DNA of 64,000 nucleotides from Lachnospiraceae bacterium (lineage in GTDB: Bacteria; Bacillota; Clostridia; Lachnospirales; Lachnospiraceae). The stretch spans positions 1 to 64,000 of the forward strand of contig JAFUAB010000039.1 in NCBI GenBank assembly GCA_017460885.1. Reading direction: 5' to 3'. A program made the position numbers and the translations under genes. Positions 63,924-64,000 of the stretch are shown piece after piece. The notes beneath the pieces are model-generated. The model saw only the letters and a program-made list of their open reading frames with translations. It was not told the origin of the DNA and ran no database searches. Within the stretch, counting starts at the first letter, position 1. The number at the start of each line of letters is the position of its first letter.

Positions 63924-63945
63924 GTGCCTGCCTTTCTTCAGGCAC
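63924..63945 (-). promoter_or_regulatory. Hairpin carrying the ribosome-binding site of the sigma-like gene
   Basis: On the minus strand GTGCCTG-AAGAAAGG-CAGGCAC is a perfect 7-bp hairpin one base upstream of the ATG. GAAAGG, the only ribosome-binding-site candidate, is in the loop, so accessibility may depend on folding. The remaining 55 bases to the window edge show nothing further. Confidence 0.55.
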
Positions 63946-64000
63946 CGGGATTTATCTCCTGTCGCTCTGTAAACTTCCGGTGGGAGTCAAAATAAACCTT

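Larger units (their letters stand above)
61017..64000. mobile_element. Left end of a Tn916-like integrative element
   Basis: From just upstream of ychF to the window edge the sequence carries, in order, arm-type repeats, a tyrosine integrase, an excisionase, a structured non-coding stretch, an Orf8-type HTH protein and an Orf7-type sigma-like protein. This order is the regulatory and recombination end of Tn916-family conjugative elements. The exact att boundary cannot be fixed without the other end, which lies outside the window. Confidence 0.75.

Overview
The window looks like a chromosomal segment of a Clostridia bacterium, most likely Lachnospiraceae (Butyrivibrio/Roseburia-like). I infer this from moderate GC, strong AGGAGG ribosome-binding sites, single-chain glycyl-tRNA synthetase, the scpAB, dcw and aro gene orders, a CUT1 sugar importer of LplB/LplC type without its own ATPase, DUF5688, COG1361 and BspA-like LRR proteins, and Tn916-type recombination genes. 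Almost every gene lies on the minus strand, so transcription runs from high to low coordinates. The only plus-strand genes are a two-gene unit at 57.4-58.8 kb.

Layout from left to right. 0-5.1 kb: a palindrome-rich edge, a lipoprotein, a sensor kinase without an adjacent regulator, scpA/scpB and a metallophosphoesterase. 5.1-17.9 kb: rpsU with its own promoter and terminator, an acyltransferase, alaS, glyQS, a lipoprotein, an SseB-domain protein, an EamA transporter, hisS, a nucleoside-hydrolase-like secreted protein, an Sfp-type PPTase, an AEC transporter and a DHH phosphoesterase. 18-25 kb: a membrane-fused spermidine-synthase-like protein, an inositol-phosphatase-family enzyme, a collapsed GH43 pseudogene, gdhA, a membrane diguanylate cyclase and a DUF2201/VWA protein. 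25-31.7 kb: two ABC systems, one MacB-like with a COG1361 secreted partner and one YtrB-like with a degenerate ATPase. 31.7-42.8 kb: gpmI, then an LRR protein, a GH42 beta-galactosidase and a MoxR ATPase in one operon, then a sugar ABC importer and its LacI regulator. 42.8-49.5 kb: an SH3 protein, tRNA-Arg(CCG), DUF5688, efp, aroQ-aroK-aroE-yqeG and nrdR. 49.5-57.3 kb: a reduced dcw cluster (mraZ, rsmH, ftsL, PBP, ftsW, ftsQ, ftsZ) without mraY, murD or murG. 59-61 kb: lgt and ychF. 61-64 kb: the integrase end of a Tn916-like integrative element that runs off the right edge.

The item most worth following is the isolated plus-strand pair at 57422-58823. A 74-residue, lysine-rich, leader-like peptide sits 19 bases before a cysteine-rich FliB-family (flagellin lysine-N-methylase) protein. 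A leader region precedes it in which one ACGCCC segment can pair with either of two GGGCGT copies, each pairing enclosing its own perfect hairpin. No flagellin gene is nearby, so a dedicated peptide substrate is a plausible but unproven reading.

Other notable signals are a 156-bp MITE-like element that supplies the stop codon of lgt, six TACGCCAT repeats in three pairs beside the integrase, a rho-independent terminator that ends three bases before the MoxR start codon, a LacI-type operator nested in a terminator hairpin, and a three-copy intergenic hairpin family. All calls come from reading the sequence alone. Family names reflect recognised motifs, and no database search was run.
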